Assembly (NCBI GenBank): GCA_946413265.1
Contig: CAMKJU010000020.1
Span: 1 to 52,385, forward strand
From: an uncultured Lentisphaerota bacterium
GTDB lineage: Bacteria > Verrucomicrobiota > Kiritimatiellia > RFP12 > UBA1067
DNA length: 52,385 nucleotides
Reading direction: 5' to 3'
The translations under genes were made by a program, and so were the position numbers. Shown here one piece after another: positions 24,490-32,841 of the stretch (within the stretch, counting starts at the first letter, position 1; the number at the start of each line of letters is the position of its first letter). Below the pieces are notes generated by a model that had not been told where the DNA came from, did no database searches, and saw only the letters and a program-made list of their open reading frames with translations.

Positions 24490-26337
24490 TCAGTTTTCGT
24501 TCGAGTGGAGACCGCCGGAACCGGCCGTGAAAAGGATGTTGCCCTTGTCCGTGCCGGGCTGGAGCATTGCACAGTTCCAGATGCACGCGCCGCAGTGGAC
24601 GCACTTTTCGCGGTCGAACTTCGGCACGCCGCCCGGTTCCTCCGGCGGCATGATCGCCTGCGCGGAGCAGATTTCCCAACACGTGTGCTTCGTGCACTTC
24701 GCGCAGAGCGCAGGGTCGGCGAAGCGGACGTGGTCCGCGAATCCCGGCGCGGCCTGCACCTTGCCACCGAGCAGCAGCGCATCCTGGTGCTGCATGAGCA
24801 GTTCACCATCGTAGGGAATCGCCGGCCAACCGCACGCATCCATCACCGCGTCGTGGATTGGCTTGCGCGCCTTCTCCGCCGCCTCGATACCCGCCTTGAG
24901 CTTCTCGGCGTCAACCTTACGGCCCTTGAGGGCATCTTTGAGTTCCGGCGTACGCACCGCACCCGGACGGCTCTTGAACGGCAGGGCAATGCCGAGCATA
25001 CCGCGCAGCCCCTCGCCGAACATGCCCCAGAAGAAGCTCTTGTTGAAACCGTTGCGCGCGCCCGTCGCCTTCTTGAGGCGCTTGTTGAGCTTCGAGGCGC
25101 GACGGTCGGCCACGTAGGTTGCTTCCAGGTTTTCCTTCGTGAAGTCCTTGCCCTCGTCGAGGAGTTTCAACACGGCCTTCGCGAGCATCACGCCCGAAGC
25201 CCACGCCTCGTCGACGCCTGCGTTCGCAAGCACGTCGGTCGTGCCGGAGCCTTCGCCGATGCGCGCGTAGCCGTCGCCGCAGAGGAACGGTTCGCCTTCC
25301 TGTCCGCTCTCCTGGATCGACTTCGCGCCCCAGCTGAGGAGCTTCGCGCCCTTGAGGTGACGCCACAGATACGGATGTTGCATCCAGTGCTGGAGATAGC
25401 GGTAGGTCGTGCGCACGGGCGTGTCCTGCCACGGCGCCACGAAGATGCCGAGGGAGGCGGTCTTATCCGCCATCACGTAGAAGAAGCCAAAGATCTCCGG
25501 TTCGGGGAAGCCGATCGTGTGGATGATCGTGCCGGGCTCCAGTTCGCAGTCATCCGGGAGCTTCACCACGGCCTTCATGCCCACGCCCCAGTCGTACTGG
25601 TGGTGTCCGGGGGGTAGACCGAACTTCTCGTCGAGCGCGCGACCGACGGCCCCGACGGGACCATCCGCCACCACGGTGAGCGCGGCCTTCACGTCCATGC
25701 CGGGCATGTACGCGGCTTCGACGGGCGTGCCGTCCTTCTCCACGCCCTGGTCGACAAGGCGCACGCCCACCACGCGGTCGCCGTCGAAAAGCGGACCCGC
25801 CACGGGCGAACCCGGCCAGATCTGCGCCATGCCGCTTTCCATCACCTTCTGCGCGGCCCAGCCCGTGAACGCGCCCACGCCCATCACCACGCCGCCGCGC
25901 TTGTCCATGAACGGCGGCGTGAACGGCAACTCGCGCGCCTTCCATTTCTTGCCCTTCATGAAAAAGCCGGCCTTGAAGCAGAGATCGACGAACTTCGTAC
26001 TGAACGACCGCTTCGAGCAGCCCAGGTGGTCGAAGAGGTACACGGTCTTCTCCGCCTTCACCTCAACGGCGTTCGGCACCTCCTTCGCGAAATCGGGGAA
26101 CGATTCGCGGATCGCCTCCGCCTTCGTCACCACGCCCGATACGCCGAAGCCCGTGTCGTCCGCGCGCTCGTAGCACATCACCTGCAGCGGACACCCCGGC
26201 ATCGCCTTCGATTCATAGAGCGGCGTGCCGTCCTCCTTCGTCTTCGCGAGTTCGGGCGCGAGCGTCGTCAAAAAGCCGGCGGCGGCGGGACCGAAACCGG
26301 TCACCACGATGTCAGCCTGCATCTCCTGTCGTTCCAT
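24490..26337 (-). CDS. FixC/ETF-QO-like flavoprotein with C-terminal ferredoxin domain
   Basis: The protein has 615 residues. An FAD-binding start (IVVTGFGPAAAGFL) and the geranylgeranyl-reductase-like core (GEGSGTTDVLANAGVDEAWA) are followed by a C-terminal iron-sulfur region with CAKCTKHTCWEIC and CVHCGACIWNC. This is the ETF-quinone oxidoreductase/FixC style of fusion, which passes electrons from a flavoprotein donor to a membrane or soluble acceptor. The C-terminus (FTAGSGGLHSNEN) looks complete. AAGGAG precedes the ATG, and a TATACT -10-like box lies at 26359-26364. No electron-transfer flavoprotein genes are adjacent. Confidence 0.85.
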   Translation of the reverse strand: MERQEMQADIVVTGFGPAAAGFLTTLAPELAKTKEDGTPLYESKAMPGCPLQVMCYERADDTGFGVSGVVTKAEAIRESFPDFAKEVPNAVEVKAEKTVYLFDHLGCSKRSFSTKFVDLCFKAGFFMKGKKWKARELPFTPPFMDKRGGVVMGVGAFTGWAAQKVMESGMAQIWPGSPVAGPLFDGDRVVGVRLVDQGVEKDGTPVEAAYMPGMDVKAALTVVADGPVGAVGRALDEKFGLPPGHHQYDWGVGMKAVVKLPDDCELEPGTIIHTIGFPEPEIFGFFYVMADKTASLGIFVAPWQDTPVRTTYRYLQHWMQHPYLWRHLKGAKLLSWGAKSIQESGQEGEPFLCGDGYARIGEGSGTTDVLANAGVDEAWASGVMLAKAVLKLLDEGKDFTKENLEATYVADRRASKLNKRLKKATGARNGFNKSFFWGMFGEGLRGMLGIALPFKSRPGAVRTPELKDALKGRKVDAEKLKAGIEAAEKARKPIHDAVMDACGWPAIPYDGELLMQHQDALLLGGKVQAAPGFADHVRFADPALCAKCTKHTCWEICSAQAIMPPEEPGGVPKFDREKCVHCGACIWNCAMLQPGTDKGNILFTAGSGGLHSNEN

Positions 26338-26373
26338 CTTCTAGTCTCCTTGCGGCATAGTATACCATAATCT

Positions 26374-26387
26374 CTCCCACCTGGGAG
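26374..26387. repeat. Small inverted repeat
   Basis: CTCCCA-CC-TGGGAG lies 26 bases downstream of the ATPase stop and just upstream of the flavoprotein -10-like box. It is too short and lacks a T run, so a terminator role is uncertain. Confidence 0.4.
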
Positions 26388-26412
26388 CGCCGCGCTTGTC
26401 GCGGCCGAATCC

Positions 26413-27855
26413 CTATTCTACTGTCCCCAGAATGTCTTCGGCGGAAATCATCCGAGCAAAGAATCCGTCGGCTGCTATCCTTGCAGAGACATGCCCCTCG
26501 TAAATCAGGACAGGTATCACGCTCATGCCACGTCTCACCTTGAACCGAACCATCTTCTCTCTAACCTCGTCCACAACCTCCTCGCCGATGGAATTTCTGC
26601 GTTTGATTTCAATCACATAGACAGCACGCCTCGTCTGCAGAAGGAGGTCTATCTGGCAACCTTTCTGTCGTTTCGTCTCGCCTTGACGATACGGCGCAGC
26701 GGAAAGCAGAAGCGTTCGGTCCAAATCCAGTGCCTTTAAGACCCCGACAAGGTTGTTGCAGATCAGCGACTCGAATTGCAGACCAAGTATCGAGCTCCAT
26801 CCCGGCAATTGTTCCACGGACATAAAATTGTATGCGCCCTTCTTGATCAGGCCGCGATTCGGTTCGATGTACTTCAGGTAGAAGCGCGTATAGTTGTCGC
26901 ATATCCTGTAACGCACAAGGCTGGATCTTTTCCCGTTCTGCGGATTGACTCCCTCGTCTTTAGCGACAAAGCCCGCCGTCTCAAGTCCTGCAAGATTCCC
27001 TGATATGAACCCTCCGACTTCCACCTGCAGGGACTCGGCGAGTTCCGACGGGGACTTGGCCCCTTCGGCCAATGCCATCAACAGTTTCTTCTTGAATCCA
27101 AGGTTCTCATCGAGAGAATCGTCGAATATCTCGTCGAACTCGTCAACAAGAAGGCCACCCGGCCTAAAGCACAACTTCGAGATGTTCTCGTTTGCATCAA
27201 GAGCCGGATCAACGCTTTCAAGATATTTCGGCACGCCTCCGGTAATCGAAAGGATGTCCATCACTGCGCTGGTGGAAACCCGGCTCCCGGAACCCCTCTT
27301 TGTCCAGAAGGCGTACGATTCCCGCATTGACAATTCGGGGACGACAAGGTTCAGCGACGGACGGCCGACAAACCCTTTGCTCTTGAGGATATACTTGTCA
27401 ATCCAGCTTGAGACGGACCCACACAAAACGACGATCAACTTTGGCTTCTTTGAGAATCTGTTGTCCCACGCATACTTGAGATGACCTGGGAAATTTACGT
27501 CGAACTTGCCCATCCACGAAATCTCGTCCAGCAGCACCACTGTCTTGGCCCGCTTGTCGATATGCTTGTCCAGACGGGCGAACGCATCAAACCAGTTGGT
27601 CAGCGGTTCAAATGGGCTTTGCGTCTGTTCTGCCAACTGACGGGCAAACACCTCCAGCTGCATTTCGTTCGTCACGCCTTTGCGAGGAGGAAGCCCCTCA
27701 AGTTTCAGAAAGCGCACATGGCTACGGCTTGCAAACTCCGCAATCAGCGTGGATTTGCCGATGCGACGCCTCCCGCGGCATGTGACGAGAGATGCCACAT
27801 CCTTCCGCCACAGGTCGCCCAACTGCTTCAGCTGTTCTTCTCTTCCTATAAACAT
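26413..27855 (-). CDS. AAA-type ATPase with DUF234-like C-terminal nuclease fold
   Basis: This is an ATPase_2-type protein: FIGREEQLKQLGDLW, Walker A RGRRRIGKSTLIAEF and Walker B TVVLLDEISWMG, then a winged helix (KSPSELAESLQVEVGGFISG). The C-terminal region (CQIDLLLQTRRAVYVIEIKR) has the D and ExK spacing of a PD-(D/E)XK fold, typical of the DUF234 tail. Such proteins are common and of unknown function. The frame opens at a TTG at 27876, but the ATG at 27855, with AAAGGA about 12 bases upstream, matches the usual MFIGRE start and is preferred. Confidence 0.85.
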   Translation of the reverse strand: MFIGREEQLKQLGDLWRKDVASLVTCRGRRRIGKSTLIAEFASRSHVRFLKLEGLPPRKGVTNEMQLEVFARQLAEQTQSPFEPLTNWFDAFARLDKHIDKRAKTVVLLDEISWMGKFDVNFPGHLKYAWDNRFSKKPKLIVVLCGSVSSWIDKYILKSKGFVGRPSLNLVVPELSMRESYAFWTKRGSGSRVSTSAVMDILSITGGVPKYLESVDPALDANENISKLCFRPGGLLVDEFDEIFDDSLDENLGFKKKLLMALAEGAKSPSELAESLQVEVGGFISGNLAGLETAGFVAKDEGVNPQNGKRSSLVRYRICDNYTRFYLKYIEPNRGLIKKGAYNFMSVEQLPGWSSILGLQFESLICNNLVGVLKALDLDRTLLLSAAPYRQGETKRQKGCQIDLLLQTRRAVYVIEIKRRNSIGEEVVDEVREKMVRFKVRRGMSVIPVLIYEGHVSARIAADGFFARMISAEDILGTVE

Positions 27856-27924
27856 AACCAACCATTTTCCTTTCAACCGAACAGCATGATTTTACCATAT
27901 TTCTGGTTCTCACGCAACAGGAAG

Positions 27925-27962
27925 AACATCATGGAAATGACAAATGCCATTTCCATGATGTT
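27925..27962. repeat. Perfect 15-base inverted repeat
   Basis: AACATCATGGAAATG and CATTTCCATGATGTT are exact reverse complements around an 8-base loop. It lies in the 167-base gap between the PL11 stop and the ATPase start, about 70 bases before that start. It could be an operator, a hairpin in the transcript or a palindromic mobile unit. Confidence 0.88.
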
Positions 27963-28022
27963 ATACAACATCGGCTTGAACCATTTCCCATCCCTTTGCA
28001 TTCGTTTCTGTCATTAAACCAG

Positions 28023-30035
28023 TCACTCGCCGTTCCGCTTCGGCAGGTATGTGCCGCGGAACCAGATGCCGTGCCCCAGCAGATCTGGCCCAAAGTAGAA
28101 GCCCGGCTGCGGAGGCTGGTTGTATCCCACGTTCTGCGCCGCCACCGATTCGCGGTACGGCGGGTCTTCGAGCAATGTCCAGAAGCGGTACGGCGTGTCG
28201 CACGGCGAAAGATACAGCCTGAGCTCAGCGTCGTCCCTGGAAGGCAACACCACCTCTTCGCGCCAGTCGCCGAACATATCGCCCTGCAGGCAGGGAACGG
28301 ACTTCGTCCCGTTTATCAGATGCACGCCCTCGAAGCGCGCGAGGGGCCATTGCGCATACGTTTTGGTGCACATGGCGAACATTCCACGGTCGCTCACGCA
28401 GGCAACGGTCATGTCGCCGGCAAAGTAGGCCCAGAACGCCAGGCCCGCCTTGGGCCAGCCGATGAAGTTCTGCTCGCCGTCGTACATGCCGATCCCGCTG
28501 GCGGACCACATCTCCGTTCCGGGAGTGCATCCATCCACATCTCCCGCCACGGCGCGCGGGACGTCTTTCCTGCGCTTAATCTGCTTGATCGTCTTTCCCG
28601 TGCGCGCATCGCGCAGCACGGCGCCGTCGCGCCTGTTTTCCTGGCAAGTCCACACCTGGAGACCTCTGTCGTAGGGAGTGGTCTGAAGCAAGTTGATGGC
28701 GTCGCCATGGCCCATGCCGGTCGAATAAAGACCCGTTCCGTCGTCGTCCACAACCATCTGGCCGTAGATGATCTCGTCCTTGCCATCGAAATCGACATCG
28801 GCAGTCCTGAGGTTGTGGAAACCCTGCCCGCAGAACGAACCCCATTTCTTCATGTCGGAGAGCGTGTCGAACAGCCACCTTTTGCGGAGCTTTCTGCCGT
28901 CAAAGTCGAGCGCCATGAGGCCGGTGCGCGAGTAGTAGCCGCGGCACATGACGGCGCTTGGACGTCTACCGTCTAGAAATGCGAGCGCCGCGAGAAAGCG
29001 GAACGGGCGGTTCCCGTCAAGGTTCCCATGGTCTCCCCAGTACCATTCCCGACACACTCTCCAGCTTTTGCCGAGGTCGGGTTCCATGGGCACGGAGTCG
29101 ATTGCTCGCCCTGTTCTGCCGTCGAACACCGTGTACCAGAGCGGCGCGAAAATCACGGCCCCGTGCTTTTCCGCCCAGAGCTTCTTGGGATCGCCGAGCG
29201 TCTTCCCCGTGCCGTCAACGGTGCCGTCCGAAGTGCGCACGATCAGCTCCGCGCGGCCGTCGCCGTCGAAGTCGTACACCAGGAACGGATTGTAGTGCTC
29301 GCCGGACCTGCAGTTCGGACCAAGGTTGATGCGCCACAGCGACCTGCCCGTCGCGACCTTTACGCCCTCGAACCACGTGGGACCAGTGTGGCCGGCGTGA
29401 GCATTGTCGCGGGCGTTGGTGGGCGACCACTTCACCACGAGATCCATCACGCCGTCACCGTCCAGATCACCCATCGAGCAGTCATTCGGCGTCATGCGGT
29501 ATTTCTCACCGTGGGTCTCGCCGCCTGGCGGAGCGGACAGAGGGATGCGGATATAGCCAACAGGCGCGTCGGCGGGAATGGACCAGCGATTGCCGCCTCG
29601 CACCGGGCGCGAGGTGGACATCAGTGCCTTGACGGAGTACGTGGCCCTACCGCGGTAGGGCAGGCGCAGCTGCGTGATGGTCGAGACGGGGCGGTCGTTG
29701 ACCTTCACGCCATCGCAGTACACGTCGAACAACTGCCTAACAGGATCGCAGGAAAGATAGCGCCATCCGACACACACGGTATTGGTGGAGTCGCGCCAGG
29801 CCACCACGCCGCGGCCAAGACGCTCCGGCACGAGCTTTGAGCGGTCATAGGCCGTGGCGGGAGCAGGGAATGCCTCGCTGCCGACATCGCGCCCACGACG
29901 CGTCCAGTCGGGCGATCCGGGATGTCCCGGATCGACGAACGGCCTTGAAACGCCCGCGTTCGCAGCGCCTGCGCACGCAATGCCGCAGAGCGCCGCGCAC
30001 GCAAAAAAAAGCAGGGACATGCGTATGCCACTCAT
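28023..30035 (-). CDS. Rhamnogalacturonan lyase, polysaccharide lyase family 11-like
   Basis: The start MSGIRMSLLFFACAAL is a signal peptide, so the protein is secreted. I place the start at 30035, two bases after the M20 stop; the open frame to 30221 only overlaps that gene. The body has the PL11 beta-propeller features: YFRKSKLVPERLGRGVVAW-like opening (here RSKLVPERLGRGVVAWR), many calcium-type DxDGDG blades (GDLDGDGVMDLVVKW, YDFDGDGRAELIVRT), GQGFHNLRTADVDFDGKDE and QGDMFGDWREEVV. It would cleave the rhamnogalacturonan I backbone of pectin. Length (670 residues) is normal. A perfect CCCTACCGCGGTAGGG palindrome lies in the gene at 29645. Confidence 0.9.
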   Translation of the reverse strand: MSGIRMSLLFFACAALCGIACAGAANAGVSRPFVDPGHPGSPDWTRRGRDVGSEAFPAPATAYDRSKLVPERLGRGVVAWRDSTNTVCVGWRYLSCDPVRQLFDVYCDGVKVNDRPVSTITQLRLPYRGRATYSVKALMSTSRPVRGGNRWSIPADAPVGYIRIPLSAPPGGETHGEKYRMTPNDCSMGDLDGDGVMDLVVKWSPTNARDNAHAGHTGPTWFEGVKVATGRSLWRINLGPNCRSGEHYNPFLVYDFDGDGRAELIVRTSDGTVDGTGKTLGDPKKLWAEKHGAVIFAPLWYTVFDGRTGRAIDSVPMEPDLGKSWRVCREWYWGDHGNLDGNRPFRFLAALAFLDGRRPSAVMCRGYYSRTGLMALDFDGRKLRKRWLFDTLSDMKKWGSFCGQGFHNLRTADVDFDGKDEIIYGQMVVDDDGTGLYSTGMGHGDAINLLQTTPYDRGLQVWTCQENRRDGAVLRDARTGKTIKQIKRRKDVPRAVAGDVDGCTPGTEMWSASGIGMYDGEQNFIGWPKAGLAFWAYFAGDMTVACVSDRGMFAMCTKTYAQWPLARFEGVHLINGTKSVPCLQGDMFGDWREEVVLPSRDDAELRLYLSPCDTPYRFWTLLEDPPYRESVAAQNVGYNQPPQPGFYFGPDLLGHGIWFRGTYLPKRNGE
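29645..29660. repeat. 16-base palindrome CCCTACCGCGGTAGGG
   Basis: This perfect palindrome inside the PL11 gene is made of two inverted GGTAGGG-type heads. It could be a chance product of the LPYRGRA codons or a worn relic of the GGTAGGG hairpin family seen at 30990-31096 and 45030-45081. Confidence 0.5.
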
Positions 30036-30037
30036 CG

Positions 30038-31516
30038 TCAGTCCGCGAGCGCGGCGAGGATCTTCTCCGCCCACGCCATCGCACGGGCGAACTGGTTGAG
30101 TCCGTACGATTCGTTCGGCGAGTGCATGTGGTCCTCCGGCTGGCCGAACCCGACGAGCAACGGCGCCGCGCCCGAACACGCCTTGAGCGTGGAGACGACC
30201 GGAATCGACGCGCCGTCCCATTGGAACACGGCACCACGCGGGTCGATCTCCTCCAGCACGCTCGCCGCCAGACGGAACACCGGCGACGCGAGCGGCAGAC
30301 GGAACCCCGCAGCCCCGCCCGTGAGGTCTTCGATGAACAGCTTCATCCCGCGCGGCGTGTGCTGCTTCAGATGCCGCTCCAGCACCGCCATCACCTCGTC
30401 GGGATTCTGGTCCGGCACGAGGCGCATGGAGATCTTCGCAAGCGCGCCCGCCGGAATCACCGTCTTCGACCCCGGCCCGCCGTAGCCCGTGTGGATGCCG
30501 TTTACTTCGATGGTCGGACGGAACGAGTTACGCTCGGTGAGGGTGAGTCCCTGCTCACCGCCCACGGGCGGCACGCCCGTGATCTTCTCGTATTCCTCCG
30601 GCGACACGGCCGCGCTTTCCGCCGCCGCGCGCTCTTCGTCCGTCGGCGGCACCACATGGTCGCAGAACCCGCGCACGGCGATTGAACCGTCCGGATTGTG
30701 CAGGCTCGCAATCAGCTCCGCCATGCCCTGCGCTGGATTCGGCGCAATGCCACCGTGCTCGCCGCTGTGGAGGTCGTAGTTCGCCGCCTCGAGGCGTACC
30801 GTGAAGTGCGACACGCCGCGCAGGCCGGCCACAATGGCCGGACGGAAATCCGCACCTGCGCCCGTGTCGCACACGAGCAGCACGTCCGCGCGCAACCGGT
30901 CCTTGATCGTCGGCGCAAGCGCCGTCAACGCCGTGCTGCCACTCTCTTCCTGCCCCTCCAGCACAATTTTAATCGTGGGGATTGGATGCGGCGCGCTCGG
31001 CGAGCGCGCCCTACCATCTCCATCTTGCGGCGGGCGCGGGGCACCCGCCCTACCATCTTGCGAACCCACCGGTAGGGCGCGCTCGCCGAGCGCGCCGTAC
31101 TCCCTAAGGAAATTGCGCATACCGCACAAAAACGCGAAAAATTGCCCTTTATCATCTTGGGCACCACGACAGTAGACGCGCTGGTCGTCCTTCAAGGTCG
31201 GCTCGAACGGCGGCGTGTTCCACGCCTCGAGCGGGTCGGCAGGCTGTACGTCGTAGTGTCCGTAGAAGAGAACCGTCGGCGCGCCTTCGTCACCCTTGCG
31301 CTCGGCGAAGAGGATGGGCGGCGTGCCGAGCATCTTCGGCGCCTGCATCAGCTCCACCGCAAAACCCTGCGGCGCAAGCCACTTCTTGAGCCACATCGCG
31401 CAGTCCACGCAGTCCTTCAAACGCGTCGGTTCCGCTCCGACAGTCGGAAATCTCAGGAGTTCAAAATACTCCTTGAGGATTGTCTCTTGTTGTTCACCAA
31501 GATTGATTTGTTGCAT
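30038..31516 (-). CDS. M20-family metallopeptidase with inserted hairpin repeats
   Basis: This is a 492-residue dipeptidase-like M20/M25/M40 enzyme. Metal ligands appear in FYGHYDVQPADPLEAW, GAQDDKGQ, LEGQEESGS, CDTGAG and the final EDHMHSPNE. It would hydrolyse dipeptides or N-acyl amino acids. Residues about 141-176 (start GALGERALPVGS, end GRARSPSAPHP) are encoded by three 26-base hairpin repeats plus spacers and sit between the helix MRNFLREYG and the strand IPTIKIVLEG. These are normally joined by a very short loop, so the insertion is at a surface turn and need not destroy activity. Confidence 0.9.
   Translation of the reverse strand: MQQINLGEQQETILKEYFELLRFPTVGAEPTRLKDCVDCAMWLKKWLAPQGFAVELMQAPKMLGTPPILFAERKGDEGAPTVLFYGHYDVQPADPLEAWNTPPFEPTLKDDQRVYCRGAQDDKGQFFAFLCGMRNFLREYGALGERALPVGSQDGRAGAPRPPQDGDGRARSPSAPHPIPTIKIVLEGQEESGSTALTALAPTIKDRLRADVLLVCDTGAGADFRPAIVAGLRGVSHFTVRLEAANYDLHSGEHGGIAPNPAQGMAELIASLHNPDGSIAVRGFCDHVVPPTDEERAAAESAAVSPEEYEKITGVPPVGGEQGLTLTERNSFRPTIEVNGIHTGYGGPGSKTVIPAGALAKISMRLVPDQNPDEVMAVLERHLKQHTPRGMKLFIEDLTGGAAGFRLPLASPVFRLAASVLEEIDPRGAVFQWDGASIPVVSTLKACSGAAPLLVGFGQPEDHMHSPNESYGLNQFARAMAWAEKILAALAD
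30990..31015 (-). repeat. GGTAGGG hairpin unit, type A, copy 1
   Basis: On the minus strand it reads GGTAGGG followed by a hairpin with arms GCGCTCG and CGAGCGC. It is the exact 26-base reverse complement of the unit at 31071-31096. It lies inside the M20 coding frame. Confidence 0.9.
31029..31054 (-). repeat. GGTAGGG hairpin unit, type B
   Basis: On the minus strand it reads GGTAGGG then arms GCGGGTGC and GCGCCCGC around CCC, with one G-T pair. It has the same 26-base length and head as the other units but a different arm sequence. Confidence 0.88.
31071..31096 (+). repeat. GGTAGGG hairpin unit, type A, copy 2 (inverted)
   Basis: It is a perfect inverted copy of 30990-31015, so the whole 107-base cluster could also fold into one long stem. 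It lies inside the M20 coding frame. Confidence 0.9.
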
Positions 31517-31546
31517 CTATGCTCTCACTTTCTTTTCAATTCTATT

Positions 31547-31589
31547 CTCTGCGACCTCAATCTCTCCGCAACTCTGCGTGAGACTAAAA
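31547..31589. repeat. Degenerate CGCAGAG-type repeat
   Basis: The sequence runs CTCTGCGACC to CTCTGCGTGAGACTAAAA in the 75-base gap between the M20 start and the RdgB-fusion stop. It matches the CTCCGCG...CTCCGCGTGAGA half of the repeat inside uvrA, in opposite genomic orientation. It is a worn copy of that family. Confidence 0.6.
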
Positions 31590-31591
31590 AT

Positions 31592-32821
31592 TTACACCCC
31601 CGAGACGCGGTCAGAAAGGCCGGCGCGGACGAGCGCGTAGCGGCGCGTACCGTCAGGGGCTATGATGATTGCCGCCGAATCGAGGAACCGCGGCCAGTTC
31701 TCAAGCGTGAAGCGTGAGATTACGGTGCGGGCCGCGAGGTAGGCGGCGATGTAAAGATCGTGCGTGGTGAAGATGGCGAACGGCGCGGTGAAGTGCGCGA
31801 GACACCATTCCTCCAGTGCGTCCGACGCGGCGTGCAGGTCGGCGAATCCCCGATAGGTGCCCTTCTCGAAGTAGTCGAAGCACTTCTGGAAGAAACTGCC
31901 GTCGCGGAACTCCTCCCACACGGCGTGCTGATCCGCGAAATAGAACGTTCCGTTGCCAAGGGCGTCTTCGGGCGAGATGTCGGGATGCGCCACGCTCATG
32001 CCCTCAGCGATGCATTCGGCGGTCATCATGGTGCGCCGCAGCGGACTCGAGGCGAACTGCACGACGTCGGCAAACGGACGGATCAACCGTCCGAACGCGC
32101 GGCTCATCTCTTCGCCGTCCGCAGTGAGGGGCAACGCGGCGCCGAAGGAGGGATCCTCGTGGTCGATGTGCGGACGTTCCGCGTGGCGCGTCATCAGCAG
32201 TACGCGGTTTCCGGCGCGGAGGAGCGCATGTACGTCCTCGAGCGTCAGCTCACCCAGACTCGTCAGTAGTGCCTTCACCTGCGCGAGCGCGCGGCCACGG
32301 TGCGAAATCTTGTTCTTCGCCTCTTCACCGAGGTCGGCGAAGGATGCCTCGTATCCATCGGGAATGAACAGCGGGTCGTAGCCGAAACCGGCCGTTCCCG
32401 ACGGCGCGTGCGCGATGCGTCCGGGACAATGCCCCGTCACGACGTGTTCTCGCCCTTCCGGGTCGACGAGCGCTATGGTGCAGGTGAAACGCGCGGTGCG
32501 GTCCTCCACGCCCTCCAGGTTCTTCAGCAGCAGGGCGTTGTTCGCAGGGGTGTTGGAAGGCTCGCCCGCGTAGCGCGCGCTCCGCACGCCCGGTGCACCG
32601 CCGAGGGCGCGTACCTCGAGTCCGCTGTCGTCCGCCATCGACCATGCGCCGGGATGCCGCGCGGCAATGGCCCGCACCTTGATGAGCGCGTTGCCTGCGA
32701 AGTCGGGCGCGGTCTCCTCCACGTCGGGGTCGTCAGCTACGATATCATAGCCAGGCAGAATCTCCCCAATTTCACGGAGTTTGTGCGCGTTGTGTGTGGC
32801 GACATTGAGTTTCATGGACAT
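31592..32821 (-). CDS. RdgB/HAM1 XTP-dITP pyrophosphatase fused to a histidine phosphatase
   Basis: Residues 1 to about 190 are RdgB/HAM1: ATHNAHKLREI, MADDSGLEVRALGGAPGVRS, GFGYDPLF and SHRGRALAQ. This enzyme removes ITP, dITP and XTP from the nucleotide pool. Residues about 205-409 are a phosphoglycerate-mutase-type histidine phosphatase: MTRHAERP (212-215 core), ASSPLRRTMMTAE and TTHDLYIAAY. Both halves keep their catalytic residues. I do not know this pairing as a common fusion. The second domain could remove phosphate from the nucleoside monophosphate product or from an unrelated substrate. GGAGG lies ten bases before the ATG, and KamA is 20 bases upstream. Confidence 0.9.
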   Translation of the reverse strand: MSMKLNVATHNAHKLREIGEILPGYDIVADDPDVEETAPDFAGNALIKVRAIAARHPGAWSMADDSGLEVRALGGAPGVRSARYAGEPSNTPANNALLLKNLEGVEDRTARFTCTIALVDPEGREHVVTGHCPGRIAHAPSGTAGFGYDPLFIPDGYEASFADLGEEAKNKISHRGRALAQVKALLTSLGELTLEDVHALLRAGNRVLLMTRHAERPHIDHEDPSFGAALPLTADGEEMSRAFGRLIRPFADVVQFASSPLRRTMMTAECIAEGMSVAHPDISPEDALGNGTFYFADQHAVWEEFRDGSFFQKCFDYFEKGTYRGFADLHAASDALEEWCLAHFTAPFAIFTTHDLYIAAYLAARTVISRFTLENWPRFLDSAAIIIAPDGTRRYALVRAGLSDRVSGV

Positions 32822-32841
32822 CTAATATTTTCCTCCAAGCG

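Noticed and set aside
24483..24839. N-terminal extension of the ABC ATPase
   Set aside because: It overlaps the ferredoxin part of the flavoprotein, has no Walker A and is Arg/Ser-rich, so it cannot supply the missing start of the first ABC module.
30036..30221. N-terminal extension of the PL11 lyase
   Set aside because: It would precede the signal peptide and overlaps the end of the M20 gene.
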